Of a DNA stretch of 64,000 bases, positions 1-13,500 are shown in pieces. The DNA is taken from NCBI GenBank assembly GCA_045430285.1, contig JAILXV010000002.1, positions 698,380-762,379 of the forward strand. The letters are read 5' to 3'. The position numbers and the translations under genes were made by a program. Origin of the DNA: Agarilytica sp045430285. Lineage in GTDB: Bacteria; Pseudomonadota; Gammaproteobacteria; Pseudomonadales; Cellvibrionaceae. A model generated the notes under the pieces. That model was not told the origin of the DNA. It did no database searches and saw only the letters and a program-made list of their open reading frames with translations. Position 1 is the stretch's first letter; every line of letters begins with the position of its first letter.

Positions 1-1580
1 CTAGGTTTAACCTTCGCCTTAGAAGATCCAAAACCCATCTCGCTTACGGTGTTGAGATTCGACGTCTTAACTTTTGATTCTCGCGTAGGAATGGCGTCAA
101 TTTTGGACAAGTGAGTATCTTCCTCTAAATCTAAACTCAGTATTTTTGGACCACTAATACGGCCAAAAGCCTCTCTATTAATACAATTCCCCGACAATAC
201 GATGACTTGTCCCAAATCCATTGCCAAAGCTTCTTCAAAAATATCTGCGCCCGACTGGCTATCCAGTGGCACGATTCCAGTTAGCCTTTCGATTCTTTCA
301 TTAACGGCCTGATCAACCCTCATACCGCCATCTTGCCAAAGAGGCCAATTTATCGACACGGTGTTTCCACTCCGCGCCCCATCTTTCACTAGGCCCCGAC
401 GATAATGCGAAAACTCATCCATATAAGCATTGGCAGCAGCATAATCAGCCTGCCCTATATTCCCCAACACCCCTGTAGTCGATGAGAACATAGTAAAGAA
501 ATCGAGCGAGTGATTCGCAGTATATTTATCAAGTAAATCCAGGCCTTGAACCTTCGGTAAAAGCACCTTCCTGAAGTCCGCTTCTTTTTTTGATAACAAA
601 AGACCGTCAGTTACCATTCCTGCGCTGTGTATCACGCCATTTAATCGGCCCCAGCGTTCCTCAATCTCCACGACTGCATTTGCCACTGAGGTTTCATCAA
701 GTAGGTTCATCGACACATAACCAACTGTACTGCCATCAGTCGATATGTTTTTAAGTTCTGACAAAATCTCCGCAACTTCATCAGAATAGGGAGAACGTCC
801 CGTCAACACGACTTTGGCCCCAGCAACCGTGGATACGATTCGCCTCGCAAATATCTGACCTAAACCGCCCAAGCCACCCGTTATTAAGTAAACGCCTTCT
901 TTTCGCCAGAAAGAACGTTGATTTTCTCCCTGCTTCCTTTCCAATTCCTTCAAAAAAAGGATTTTTCTTACACCATCTAAATAACACACATCGCTCTGTA
1001 ACGAATAAAGCTCATCGTCAATATAGGAGCATATATTGGCAAGTTCCTCTTCCGGTGAGCATACAATTGTTTTTCCTGAAAACGACCCATATTCTTGTGA
1101 AGTGCTTTTTATAATTGCCGATAGACCTCGAAAAGTTTCCTCATCATAACGGTCCGATCGAATCCATAATTGAAGAAAAACATGCACACCACCGGCGACT
1201 AACAACTGAAGTTCCGACAGAATCTGACAGGTATAATCCATGTACTTCAACGGCTTATCCGCTTCCTCAGACACAATATTGATTAGATTAAAACCCGTCG
1301 TATTCTCTTTGAGTTCTCGAATATCAATTTCGTCCCAACCAATGAAAATCAGATATTTTTTCGTATCGCTTAGCGTCGCCACTTCACGGTCAGCCGCCGC
1401 TTCTCGCCAACAAGGAGACAACAGTAGTGAATCATGCTTATCACTGGTTTCAGCTAAAGAAGTCTTATTCTTTTTACCCGTCTCTTTAGCCTGAAAATCC
1501 GCGATAACCGTCAACGCATCATCTTTACTAAGGCGACCAGAGTAAACGTCATCAAATACAGTTCTATAAAAATCATTCAT
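1..1580 (-). CDS. PKS3, trans-AT polyketide synthase, N-terminal part (docking segment and ketoreductase), cut by the window edge
   Basis: Open reading frame from ATG at 1580 to the left edge without a stop (526 codons seen). It starts one base after the PKS2 stop (TGA-G-ATG), so the two are translationally linked. The first ~30 residues (MNDFYRTVFDDVYSGRLSKDDAL) resemble the short helical N-terminal docking segments of trans-AT synthases. Next comes a ketoreductase: a structural half beginning near LLLSPCWRE, then the NADPH motif TGGLGGLG, the HSAGMVTDG stretch, and the catalytic Ser, Tyr and Asn in FSSTTG and QADYAAANAY. The Asp in VTDG predicts a B-type KR (D-configured alcohol). No KS precedes it, while PKS2 ends KS-DH-ACP, so this KR most likely completes module 8. 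What follows the KR is outside the window. The family assignment is sure; the partner assignment is inferred. Confidence 0.9.
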   Translation of the reverse strand, partial: MNDFYRTVFDDVYSGRLSKDDALTVIADFQAKETGKKNKTSLAETSDKHDSLLLSPCWREAAADREVATLSDTKKYLIFIGWDEIDIRELKENTTGFNLINIVSEEADKPLKYMDYTCQILSELQLLVAGGVHVFLQLWIRSDRYDEETFRGLSAIIKSTSQEYGSFSGKTIVCSPEEELANICSYIDDELYSLQSDVCYLDGVRKILFLKELERKQGENQRSFWRKEGVYLITGGLGGLGQIFARRIVSTVAGAKVVLTGRSPYSDEVAEILSELKNISTDGSTVGYVSMNLLDETSVANAVVEIEERWGRLNGVIHSAGMVTDGLLLSKKEADFRKVLLPKVQGLDLLDKYTANHSLDFFTMFSSTTGVLGNIGQADYAAANAYMDEFSHYRRGLVKDGARSGNTVSINWPLWQDGGMRVDQAVNERIERLTGIVPLDSQSGADIFEEALAMDLGQVIVLSGNCINREAFGRISGPKILSLDLEEDTHLSKIDAIPTRESKVKTSNLNTVSEMGFGSSKAKVKP

Positions 1581-1581
1581 C

Positions 1582-4500
1582 TCAGATCACCATCTCATTA
1601 AGAGCTTCATCAACACTTATTTCTTTTCGTGAAAGCCCATCCAGCAGATTCACCAACGTCGACGGAACGTTAGGCTCGCAAAAACCACCTTCAATAGACG
1701 ATCTGCAATGTGCGATATTTTCTTTTTCTCCCTCAGAAAACAAACGCTCCTCCATTAATTCCTGATTAGATCCAACCAGATATTTTGATAATTTGGCCAC
1801 AGTCGGGTATTCAAAAAATATTGTGGGGGATAGATCTAAATCATATTTTTTATTTAGCGTATTTCCGAACTCTGTAAGACTAACGGAATCAAAACCAAAC
1901 TCACTAAACTCTCCTTTTACATCAATATGATCGCGCCCAATTTTTAGTTGTTCGCTTATATGCTCAACCAAAGAAGCCTCAACTCTCGCTGACAACTTAG
2001 CGCCATGATCATTGCTATCATCCGAGAACATTCTCCTGCCAGCACTTCCCATTTGCGTAGCAGGAACGTCTACAATATCTTTCACGATAGGTTTTTCCGG
2101 CTCAGAGACAGCTAAGCCAGCCGCAGAATCGTTCAGGCGAGGAGAGACTTCAGCGTTTTCGATCATGACATGCCGAATACAAAATCCCGTAACCCTTATA
2201 CAAACCGCGCCATTACGATCTACCAAGTCAATATCTATTTTTTGCATATTGTCTTTGATATTGGAATGAGACGTTAGAACACTCACAAGAGGTTCATCCA
2301 ACGGTAGATTCCTAAAGTAGGCTACTTTTTCAAAAGAAAAAGGAACCATTGTCCTTGATACAGCGTCCTCATCAAAAACATATTCTGATGAGCTATTTTT
2401 ACTCAGCGTAAAACCTACACCCGCTTGCAACGCTGCATCCAAAATAGTGGGATGTAAACTAAAACATCCCTCCGATTGGCGACTGACAATGTCCGGAAGC
2501 TCTATTTCGGCGAGTATTTTTCTCGCCCCACTGTGGTCATCCAAAACATGAACAGATCTCACGCCACGACATGCAGGTCCATAATCGAGCCCCATATCCC
2601 TAAAAGCTTCATAGCTTTCTTTATCGGAAATCGAGTGCACAACTTTTCTTTTAAGCGCTTCGATCCCCTCGCTTAAAATTGGCCCTAACTCTCCCCCAGG
2701 CTCGGCATGAAAACGTATCCCCCCATTGACATGTTCTAACCTAGTTCCACTATCCTCGGAAACTATTTTAAATCTCACTTCAGCGTCATGGATCTGTTCT
2801 AATTCGACCACCACCTCAACGGGCGATGCCTTTAATATCAGGGGAGATAGAAGAACAACGCCATATAATTCAAATTTCTGTTCTGTCTCCCTATTCGCGA
2901 TTGAATCTTGAGCAGCAGCCCTTGCCATTTCAAGAAATACGACACCTGGCATAACCTTGCGGCCTTGTACAACATGATCTCGAAAAAAGAATTCATTGCC
3001 AGTAAATGTGGAGCTGTATCTTTGCAGGTCAAAACTCGAAATATTCCGGTGAATCAACATACCAACATTTGGGGGGCTGTCTGTACTCCTCAAAGATAAC
3101 TCTTCCAGGGCTGTTCGACTATCGACCCAATATTGTTCCCTAGCGAAAGGGTAGGTTGGTAAATTAATCCTTGTCGGTGCCTCAGACCCAAACATATTTC
3201 TCCATGATAAGTCGTACCCCTGACAAAATAAGTCAGACAATCCATATAACACATCTTGCGCACCTGCTGGTTGATCAACGGAAAACAAGGTCAACATCTG
3301 TGATTCACCAAAACTTGCGAGGGAGGATTGCGGAACAAATTCACGATCGACAACACCCGAGAAAACCTTAGGTGTCCGTTCATCATTCGCAAGTAATCCT
3401 AAAGTACGAATCGCATCATCATAATCTTCCACAACTACAGCAGCGCGATGGCTAAAATGATGACGACCCAAAAACAACGTATAACTTAATGACCGCAGGC
3501 AAATATTTTCTTGCCCTTCTGACTGTATAAAACTGCAGAAGTCTTCTATTCGTTTTTTTAGCGCGTTTTTATTTTTGCCTGAAAGAGGAAGAATATAATA
3601 GTGATGATTGTTCGTATCACTAGAGACTGTTTCTTTGTCGTAACTCTCAACGACCATATGAGCGTTTGTGCCACTCATCCCGAAAGCGCTTACGGCTCCT
3701 AATCTCGAGTTATTTGTTTTCGGCCAAGATTTAGAACGTTTATTGACGAAAAAAGGACTACTGTCCCATGGGATATAGTTGCTTTCCACCTCACAGTGAA
3801 GACTCGCAGGAATTGTTTCATTTCGCATAGACAACAAAAGGCTCACGAAACTTACTAAACCAGATGCAGCAAAGGTATGCCCTAAATTGGATTTAGTTGA
3901 AGTTAATGCACAGTGAGGTTTTTCTGAATGTTTATCCGATGTAAAAACATCATATAGCGCGTTGATCTCAACAGGATCACCCAGCCGAGTTCCGGTCCCA
4001 TGAGTGACAACATATTCGATATCTGAGGGAGATATATGATGCTTGTCATAAACATCACGTAATAATGCGCTTTGCGCCTTGCCACTAGGGGCTGTTATTC
4101 CGTTTGTTTTCCCATCGTAATTAATCCCGCTACCGCGGATAACACCATAAATCGGGTCGCCATCTCTCTCTGCGTCACTTAAACGCTTCAATATGACAGC
4201 AACCACCGCTTCTCCTGGCACCATGCCATTGGCTGCATCAGAAAAGGCACTGCATTTTCCATCTGGCGAAAGCATTCCCACTTTCCCCATAGCGATAAAT
4301 CCTTCTGGTCTCAATAGTATGTTGACCCCAGCGGCAATCGCCGTATCACAATCTCCAGCACGTAAACTTACGCACGCTTCATGCGCCGCGACTAAGCCGG
4401 AAGAACAAGCAGTATTGATTGCGAGTGCAGGCCCACTAAGGTCTAATATATATGCAAGCCGAGCGGCCAGAATACCATCGTGATTCGCTGTTAAAGGTGA

Positions 4501-7500
4501 ATCATCAGACAACGACTGATAATCACCCTGCTCCACACCAACAAACATTCCTACAGTTTGTTCAGAAATCTGCTTATCGCCATACCCTGCATCCTCTAAA
4601 GCGCACCACGCCTCTTGAAGTAGAAGTCTCTGTCGAGGATCCATTTTCTCTGCTTCGGCTGGGGAAATCTCAAAAAAACCAGGATCAAATTCACGCACAC
4701 CAGGTATAGCACCCAGCCATTTACTATTGGTGGTTCCTGGCTCGTTTAGAGGGTCACCAAAATATTTACGCCAATCAAAACGTTCTGCGGGAATTTCATC
4801 AACCGCGGACCGGCCTTCACTTAATATATCCCAAAGTTCATCGACATTACGCGCACCAGGGAACCGACCACTCATGCCAATAACAGCGACCGCTTCATTG
4901 TTTGCCCCCGCATTAGAAAGCTTGGATGGAGATTTTGCTGTTTCTGCACGAGGGAAAACCGGCTGTTTAATGACATTGGAAACGGATTCCGTCATTACCT
5001 GGGCCCCAACCGGCTTTAGATAAAAGGGTTTAAGCACATCGATATATTTTTCTTCAAAGTATGCACATAAATCGCCTAGCGTAGAGTAACTAAAGAATAC
5101 GGACGGTGTAACATCCACGTTAAAATGTGCCGTTAAAGATTTAGAAAACATAGTTAAGCTTATGGAATCAAAACCGAAATCTGCCAAGTTCTCATTGTCA
5201 CTCAGGCAAGTACGATCAATTTTTAATAATTGACTCGCGATATTCTTTAGATCCCACATGATACTTTCAGTCAGAGTGAATCCTTTGAGTTCAGGGCGGT
5301 AAGCATTTGAACCCTCCGCGGTAACCACAGGCTTGTTTTTCTCGGCAACACGAGGTGATTTTTCATTCTTGGGAGTAAGACCCAAGAATTGATTAACGCG
5401 TGAGGGCATCCCTTTTATAACCAAAGTTTTTTCTAGTCCAGACATGAGTAATAGCTCAAATGCCTTCAAACCGTCTTCGTTACCTAAAGCGACCTGACCA
5501 CTTAAATTAAGATACATCTCTGTTTGCTGGCTATCAGTAGATTGCATCCCGCCATTGGCCCACATTGGCCATGCAATCGCTAAGGACCTTCCCTGTACTT
5601 CACCTCGATCCCGTTTTCTCTCTCGCAGCGCAGCGTACGAAAACAAAAACCGGTTCGCTAGAGCATACTCACATGAACCGAGATCGCCCAGCACTGCAGC
5701 TATTGATGACACGTAACATACAAAATCTAATGGCTGATCGACTAACAAATGGTCCAGCATTATCGCGCCTTGAATTTTTGGCGATGTTACTGCAGAAAAT
5801 TGAGAAAATTCTTGATCAAAAATTGAAGTCCCTGGACCAACACCAGCAGCATGAAACACGCCATCAATCACGCCAAAACGCTTACACGCAGAATCAAGCC
5901 CTGACCTCATGGATGCTTCGTCTGTAATAGACGCCGAGAAATAACTTACCTCGCCATCAAGTGAGGCCAATGAATTAATTTTACGTTTCGTTTCACCATC
6001 AAATTCCGAGCGTCCGCATAACACAAGACGAGCACTATATTGAGACAATAAGTATTCGGCCAAAATAGCCGATACACCACCCAAACCTCCGGTGATGAGA
6101 TATGTACCGCCGTGCTTGATCGTTGGGAGAGAGTCTCTCCCACGCTCTGAGGGTGATTCGTTTACCGCCTGCGGCTGCAAATCAAAAATATACCGATCAC
6201 TTCCTCTATATACGACGGATAGCGTATCCCCATATATTCTTTCCTGTACCGTTCGTTTTGCCCAACTACCACGATCTAAGGTACCCTCAGGCGAATCAAG
6301 ACATGCATCTTCGATCAGGACACTAGAAACAATCTCAGGAAAAACTTTCTGTAGCGATTGGTTCAATGAGATCCAAGATTCAAGGTGCGCTTGTTCGGTG
6401 GCGTTCATACTAACGCCGCATAATTGTAGATGAACGTCTTTGCTCGCAATATCTTTCAAACTACGCAGCAGCGTCCAGAGGGGAAATATATCTTCAACGA
6501 ATGCCGAATCTTCAACCGGACAAAAATATACAACTGTCACTGGCATAGTTTCGTCAAACCCACATGTTTCTAAAGGTGAGTCATTAGCTAAGATAGCTTC
6601 AACGGGGAGGTAATGCGTTTTGCTGAAGACTGAAGAATACACATCATCTAAGATTGATGAGACACTCATATCCGAGACAACAACGACCAATTGATCTTTC
6701 AGTGTCTCTGCTTGCAGCGCATTTGGAATATTTTTTTCAACGCTCACTTCTTTATATAGAAGCAGTTCTGGAGGTTCTGGCGGCGAGACTGAAGGTGTAT
6801 TCGCCTCAGATGAAATTTCAGAATCATTAGAAACATCTTCATAATGCGTTTTTGATTCAACACCTCGGCTAAACCAACAACGATTTTCTAGAAAAGGGTA
6901 TGAAGGTAAGGATATACGCCTTGGTTTTTTATTATACAAAACCGACCAATCCAAAGGCACACCATTAACCCAAAGCTCACAAAGCGTGTCATGTTTCCCC
7001 TTTGACAGCCAAGAAGAAAGCGCAACATTAAAGTCTTCGTCGCTATCGACAAGTGAAGATAAAAGCTTATTCTTTTTAACATCGCCCACGAAGATATTCG
7101 GAGATTCTAGTTGCGCTTCTGTGGGTAGTGAAAGCGTATTTCGTAACTCTTGAATGGTACTGACAACACAAGCCCAACGCACATCCATCGCGTCGCGTCC
7201 AACCTGTAAGGTATATGCCAGATCATCCAACGCCAGTGATTCGTTTAATTCAAGATAGTTGTTAAGTTGAAACTTTTGCGCTTTAAGGCGATCTTCGTTT
7301 TTTGCAGAAAGCACAATCATGACCGGCTCCGACGAAGGCGTTCTATCGACAGAGGTCGGCACGTATTCTTCCATAATCACATGCGCGTTAACGCCACCAA
7401 AACCAAACGACGACACGCCCGCTCTACGAGGTAAAACATTCCCTTTCTCATCCAGGGGAGCATCCCATTGACGCTTACTTGAAATAACGTCGAATGGACT

Positions 7501-10500
7501 TTCCTTTAAATCTATATAAGGGTTTATCTCATCACAATGTAAGCTCGCCACTAGGGTTTTATGCTTCATCTGCAAAAGCACTTTCATCAAGCTTGCCATG
7601 CCAGCAGCCAGCTCTAAGTGACCTATATTCGTTTTAACCGAACCCAAAGCACAATAACCTTCCGGTAAATCTTCGCTTCTTTCTTGCGCCAACTCCGAGA
7701 ACGCTTTCTTAAGGCCCTGAAGTTCAATCGGGTCACCCAATGATGTTCCGGTACCATGTGCTTCAATATAATTTATGGATCTTAGATCTATTTCACTTTG
7801 TCGTAACGCTGATTTAATTACGTCCGCTTGTGATCTAGGATTAGGCGCTGTTAATGAATTTGAACGACCACCATGATTTTCCGCTGTACCACGAATAAGC
7901 GCATATATATTGTCTCCATCCTCCTTTGCTTTAGATAATGGTTTTAACACCATCATGCCAACACCTTCGCCTCGAACGTAGCCGTTTGCATTTTTCGAGA
8001 AAGTTTTGCAGCGTCCATCTTTGGCCAACATACCGGCCTTATCAAAACTAATGTGTGGATCTGGAGATACCAGTAAATTTATGCCGCCGACGATAGCTTG
8101 ATCACAGTCCCCCGCACGAATTGAACGGACAGCCCTATGCACAGCAACCAATGAACTCGAACAAGCCGTTTCAATCGGTTCACTAGGCCCGTGAAGATTA
8201 AGTAAATAACTCATTCTATTGGGGCCGACAGAGCTGGCCATTCCCGCCGCGCTAAACCCTTCTATTTCACAACCAGCTTTACTAAGAAGCGTGGAGTATC
8301 CGCTACTACCGGTCGCGATGAATAACCCAGTATTTGAACCACTAAGTGACTCGGGAGCATGGCCCGAATCTTCGATCGCTTTCCATGCATATGTCATGAG
8401 TAGACGCTGCTGAGGATCCATCGCCTCCGCCTCTCGGGGAGATATACCAAAAAACAAGGAGTCGAAATTTTCTATACTGTCAATTACACCGGCATGCTTT
8501 ACATTGGTTTTGTTAAATTCCTTATCTGGGTCGCCATATAAACTACCCCAATCCCACCGTGTATCTGGTATTTCACTAATACAATCTCGCCCTTCAGATA
8601 GGTTCGACCAAAACTGATCAAGATCTGGGGAATCGGGGAAATTCCCAGACACACCTACAATTGCAATCGGAGCATCTTCTGAATGCGTTTTGTTCTGGGG
8701 CATTGCAGGCTCTTCGGACTCTGTAGACTTTGGAAAATCCGAGGGTTTCGGGGATTCAAACAATCTAAATTTAGAATCGGCGGGCACATCTTCAATTGAA
8801 GTTGATGTGTTGGATTTTTCATTTCCAACATGACGATTTTCGTCCTGTACTGGGGCGAACAATGTTTCCATTTCCAGCGTAAATTCTTCTACGAGAAATT
8901 TGCTCAAAACATCAACCGTCGGAAACTCAAAGAATACCGTGGGGGACAATTCCACTCGATATGCTTCATTTAAGGTATTTGAAAATACGGTTAGACTCAC
9001 CGAATCAAAACCAAACTCACTGAACTCCGCGCGAGCATCTATTTCGCTGATATCAACTTTTAATTGATCGCTGATATGCTGACTCAGTGAAGACTGTACT
9101 TTTCTTGATAACGCTTTGCCATCTAGACTATCCGAAGAAGGTGGGGCCTCTGCCTGAACATTATTATTTATGTTATCCACCTTAGCCACGTCAACCTTTG
9201 ACTGCTCCTCTCCGAGATATGAGTGCACAATTATTTGTGATGATTCCATGCTGTATGCACGCTTGAAAATATTAAGACCGAAACTAGAAGATAACGGAGT
9301 CATGCCAGAAGTACGTTCGAGGTACTGCAAGGTAGCTGAATCGACTTTCATACCACCCTCTGACCATAACGGCCAGTTCAAAGATATAGATTTACCAGAA
9401 CGAAGCCCTTGATGTACTAGCCCTTGGCGATTAGAACAGAATGCATCCATAAACGCGTTTGCTGCGGCGTAATCTGCCTGCCCCACATTTCCATATACTG
9501 CAGACAAAGATGAAAACGTAATAAATGCATCGAGAGGTTGATTCTCCGTTGCTCGATCCAAAGCCAAGAGGCCCTGAACTTTTGCTTGAAAGACTTCTCT
9601 CAATTCTCCCGCTGTTTTGTTTTTAACAATATTATCAATAGATATCCCAGCGGCGTGTATGACGCACGTTACCGCCCCAAAGGTATCAATAACATCTTGA
9701 ACAGTTCGCCTTAAAGCCGATTCATCACCAACATCAACAGAGTAATAATAGACACGGTTATTTTGTTCTGGGCGCTGCAAGCGAACTAATTCATTCTCTA
9801 TATGTTGATCGTTATCTCTACGCCCGACTAACACTATTGTCGAATGCTTTACCTCAGATAAAATATCCTTGACAAACACCTGACCTAAACCACCCAAGCC
9901 CCCAGTAATGAGATAAATACCTTCGTCACGCCAAGCGTTTTCATAATTAGATGATGAATGGGCTTCGATATACCTTAGCGTCTGCCTTTCGCCATTTAAA
10001 ATTCGCACATCAGAATCTTTCAATCCAGCATTAACTTCACGCATCAAACACTTCGCCACACCCATCTTGTCATCGAGCGAATCAAACTGTAGGACTTGCG
10101 TAAATGCTTTGCCATGTTCAAGTGAATAACTTTTCAACATAGCGGACAATCCTTGGTAACAACTTTCTTTATCCGTCGAAATTACAAGCTGAATAAAATG
10201 GGGCTTAGATCGTTCCAAAGGTAAGGTGTTTAAGTTCGAAAGTAAGCGCTGGGAAGTTTCTGTATAGGTATCAGCCACATCAGCACCAGCCTTATATATA
10301 GCGGCTACATGTGCGGTTTCTAGCATTGGTTTTAATTCTGCTAGACCTTCCTCGAAACCCTTTCCACAAAATATAATCGTATGATCGAATACCTCAACTC
10401 GGTCTACCATATCGTTGACCGGCGACAACACCCATGCTGGACTCAGCATTGAGGGGCGAACCTCTACTTTTACAGAGGAATTCGTTGATGATTCTGCAGA

Positions 10501-13500
10501 ATCAGTGGATACATCTCGAGAACAAAATCCTTCAATAGCGACAAGTACCGCGCCATACCGATCCACGACATTCACATCATATATTTTAATTCCCTCCCTA
10601 CTATTAGGACGCGAGTGCGAAATTGCATAGAGAGTGTCACTCTTAGCAATAGATCCATATACGGATACTTTTTCAATTGCGAACGGGATCGAAGCGTTCT
10701 TCGGAGAACCCGTCCCACCTGATAAGATAAATCCAATACAGGATTGCAAAGCGCTATCCATGACACCTGGGTGCAGGTTGAACAGCCCGTTCTCTTGATC
10801 GTCATCCTGAAACACTAATTCTGAAACAAGAACGTGCTCACCTGAAAACTCACATAGCGAAATAGCCCCAAGACCACGAAAGGACGGACCATAGGACAAT
10901 CCTATTCGAGAAAATGCGTCATAGCACTGCCCTGGCGAAATAGTTTCCTGGCTGGACTGAAGTAAACTACTGAGGTTGTAGTTCCGCGCGGCCGAAACCT
11001 TTGTCCCGACACATATCTTACCTGCACAGTGCAAGGACGTCGTATTATTAACAGTTGACGAAACTTCAAACCTGATCCTTTTGTCATTTTCAGGCGTTAA
11101 AGAAATATTTACTTCGACGGAACCCTTACCTACAACTAGACGCTTCTGAAAGGCTATATTTTCTATACTTATCTTATCTGTAGTCCCTAACGCGTATTCC
11201 GCTGCAGACAACGCCATTTCCAAATAAGCAACACCAGGCAATACCTTTTCATCCAATACGATATGCTCCGAAAAGAAAAACTCATTGCCATCAAATTCAG
11301 ATAAAAATTGTTGTTTCCGTAATGTCGATATATTTTCATGAAGTAATGGGTGTATCCTATGAGTCCGTTTAGCTCCCTTCGATCCTTTGGCGCTGTCATC
11401 AGACGCACCTTCTACCCAATAGCTACGCCGTAGAAATGGATAGGTAGGCAAATTTATCCGTCTTACTTTGTCTTGAGAAAACACGATACCCCAGGGAAAT
11501 TCATATCCCTGACAATACAATTCAGCCAATGCATTCAGAGATTCTCGATATAAAGATGAATCTGCCCCTGCAGAAACCGTAGATAACTGTTCTTTCCCGT
11601 ATCGCAACAAACCTTCCTGAGGTATAAATTGGCGATCTACCTCACCAACATGCATATTCGGAATTCTTTCCTTTGAACTTATATTTTTTAGTGCTGCAAT
11701 AGCATCCTCTCGATCTTGCACAACAAAGGCAGCGCGGTAAGAGAAATGGTGACGCCCATCCAGTAACGTGAAACTAATATTTTCTAGTGATACTGAACCC
11801 ACGGATAAAAACAGCATGAGATTCTGAGCCTGATGTTCTAGGCTTGATCTATTTTTTGCTGAAAGAACAAGTAGATAAAACGGTTTAATTACAGAGCTCT
11901 CTGGCACACTCCCGAAGAAATCGGGTGCCCTATAGCTTTCCACTACCATGTGAGCATTAGTACCGCTCATTCCAAATGAACTTATCGCGCCCATTTCTGA
12001 GCCGCTGTCACTATTCCATTTTTTATTCTGTTTATTGACGTAGAAAGGGCTTTCATCCCAAGGAATATAGTTACTTTCAACCTCGCAGTGTAAGCTCCCA
12101 GGAATAGATTTATAACGTATTGATAACAACAGACTAACTAAATTTACCAATCCAGAAGCCGCAAAGGTATGCCCCAAATTGGATTTCGCTGAAGTTAAGG
12201 CACAATATTTTTTCTTAGATACACCCAATGATTCAAATGCTTCATAAAGCGCATTTATTTCAACGGGATCCCCTAACCGAGTCCCAGTTCCGTGAGTGAC
12301 GATATATTCAATGTTCAAAGGGTCAATTTCGTACCTTTTATAAACATCAGACAATAGTTTCTTCTGCGCTTTTCCACTCGGTGCGGTTATACCATTGGTT
12401 TTTCCATCATAATTAATACCACTACCGCGAATAACCCCATAAATTGGATCGCCGTCCCTCTCTGCGTCACTGAGGCGTTTTAATACGACTGCAACAACGG
12501 ATTCCCCTGGCACCATACCATTTGCGTTTTCCGAAAAGGCATGACACTTTCCGTCTGAGGACAACATGCCCGCTTTCCCCATTGCAACGAATGCATCAGG
12601 ACGCAACAAGACATTGACACCCGCCGCGATAGCAGTATCACATTCCTTGGAACGCAAACTTAAACATGCCTCATGCGCCGCCACCAAACCTGACGAACAC
12701 GCAGTATTGATCGCAAGTGCCGGGCCGCTTAGATTTAACATGTAAGCTAGCCGCGCCGCGAGTATGCCATCATGATTAGCTGTGAGTGGTGACTCATCCA
12801 TAAGGTCCTGATAATCGCCCTGCTCGACCCCCACATACATCCCAACCGTTTGCCGAGATAAATGCGATGGTCCCAGGCCAGCATCTTCCAGCGCTTTCCA
12901 AGATTCTTGAAGAAGTAGGCGCTGCCGTGGATCCATTTTTTCGGCGTCCACAGGAGAAATCTCAAAAAATGCTGGATCAAATTCATCCACACCAGGAATA
13001 GCGCCCAGCCATTTACCATTTGTCTTTCCTGGTTCTTTTATAGGGTCGCCAAAATAATCACGCCAATCAAAACGATCCGCGGGAATTTCATCAACAGCAC
13101 TTTTCCCCTCACTTAAAATAGACCAGAGCTCTTCAATATCACGCGCACCCGGAAAACGACCACTCATACCGATAACGGCAATTGCTTCGCTATTGATCAA
13201 CGTTTCAGATTCATCGTCTCCTGAATGAGATGGCTTTGCCTTGTGTATTTGTGATGTAATAGTGGGAGTAGGCGTTGTAGGACTGACGCGCTCGAAAATT
13301 CTTGATTCACTTTTCGGTGCGGAACTAAGATAAAGAGTTTTCAGTAAATCCGTATATTTATTTTCAAAATAGACGCGCAAGTCCCCCAAGGTCGAGTAAC
13401 TAAAAAATATTGAGGGAGTCACTTCGACATCAAAATGAGCGCTTAATAATTTGGCAAACTTTGCTAAGCTGATCGAGTCAAAACCAAAGTCTGCTAGATT

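Noticed and set aside
753..987. Short open frames inside the PKS genes on both strands
   Set aside because: These overlap coding domains in other frames, lack binding sites and have no recognisable motifs; they are shadows of the PKS frames.
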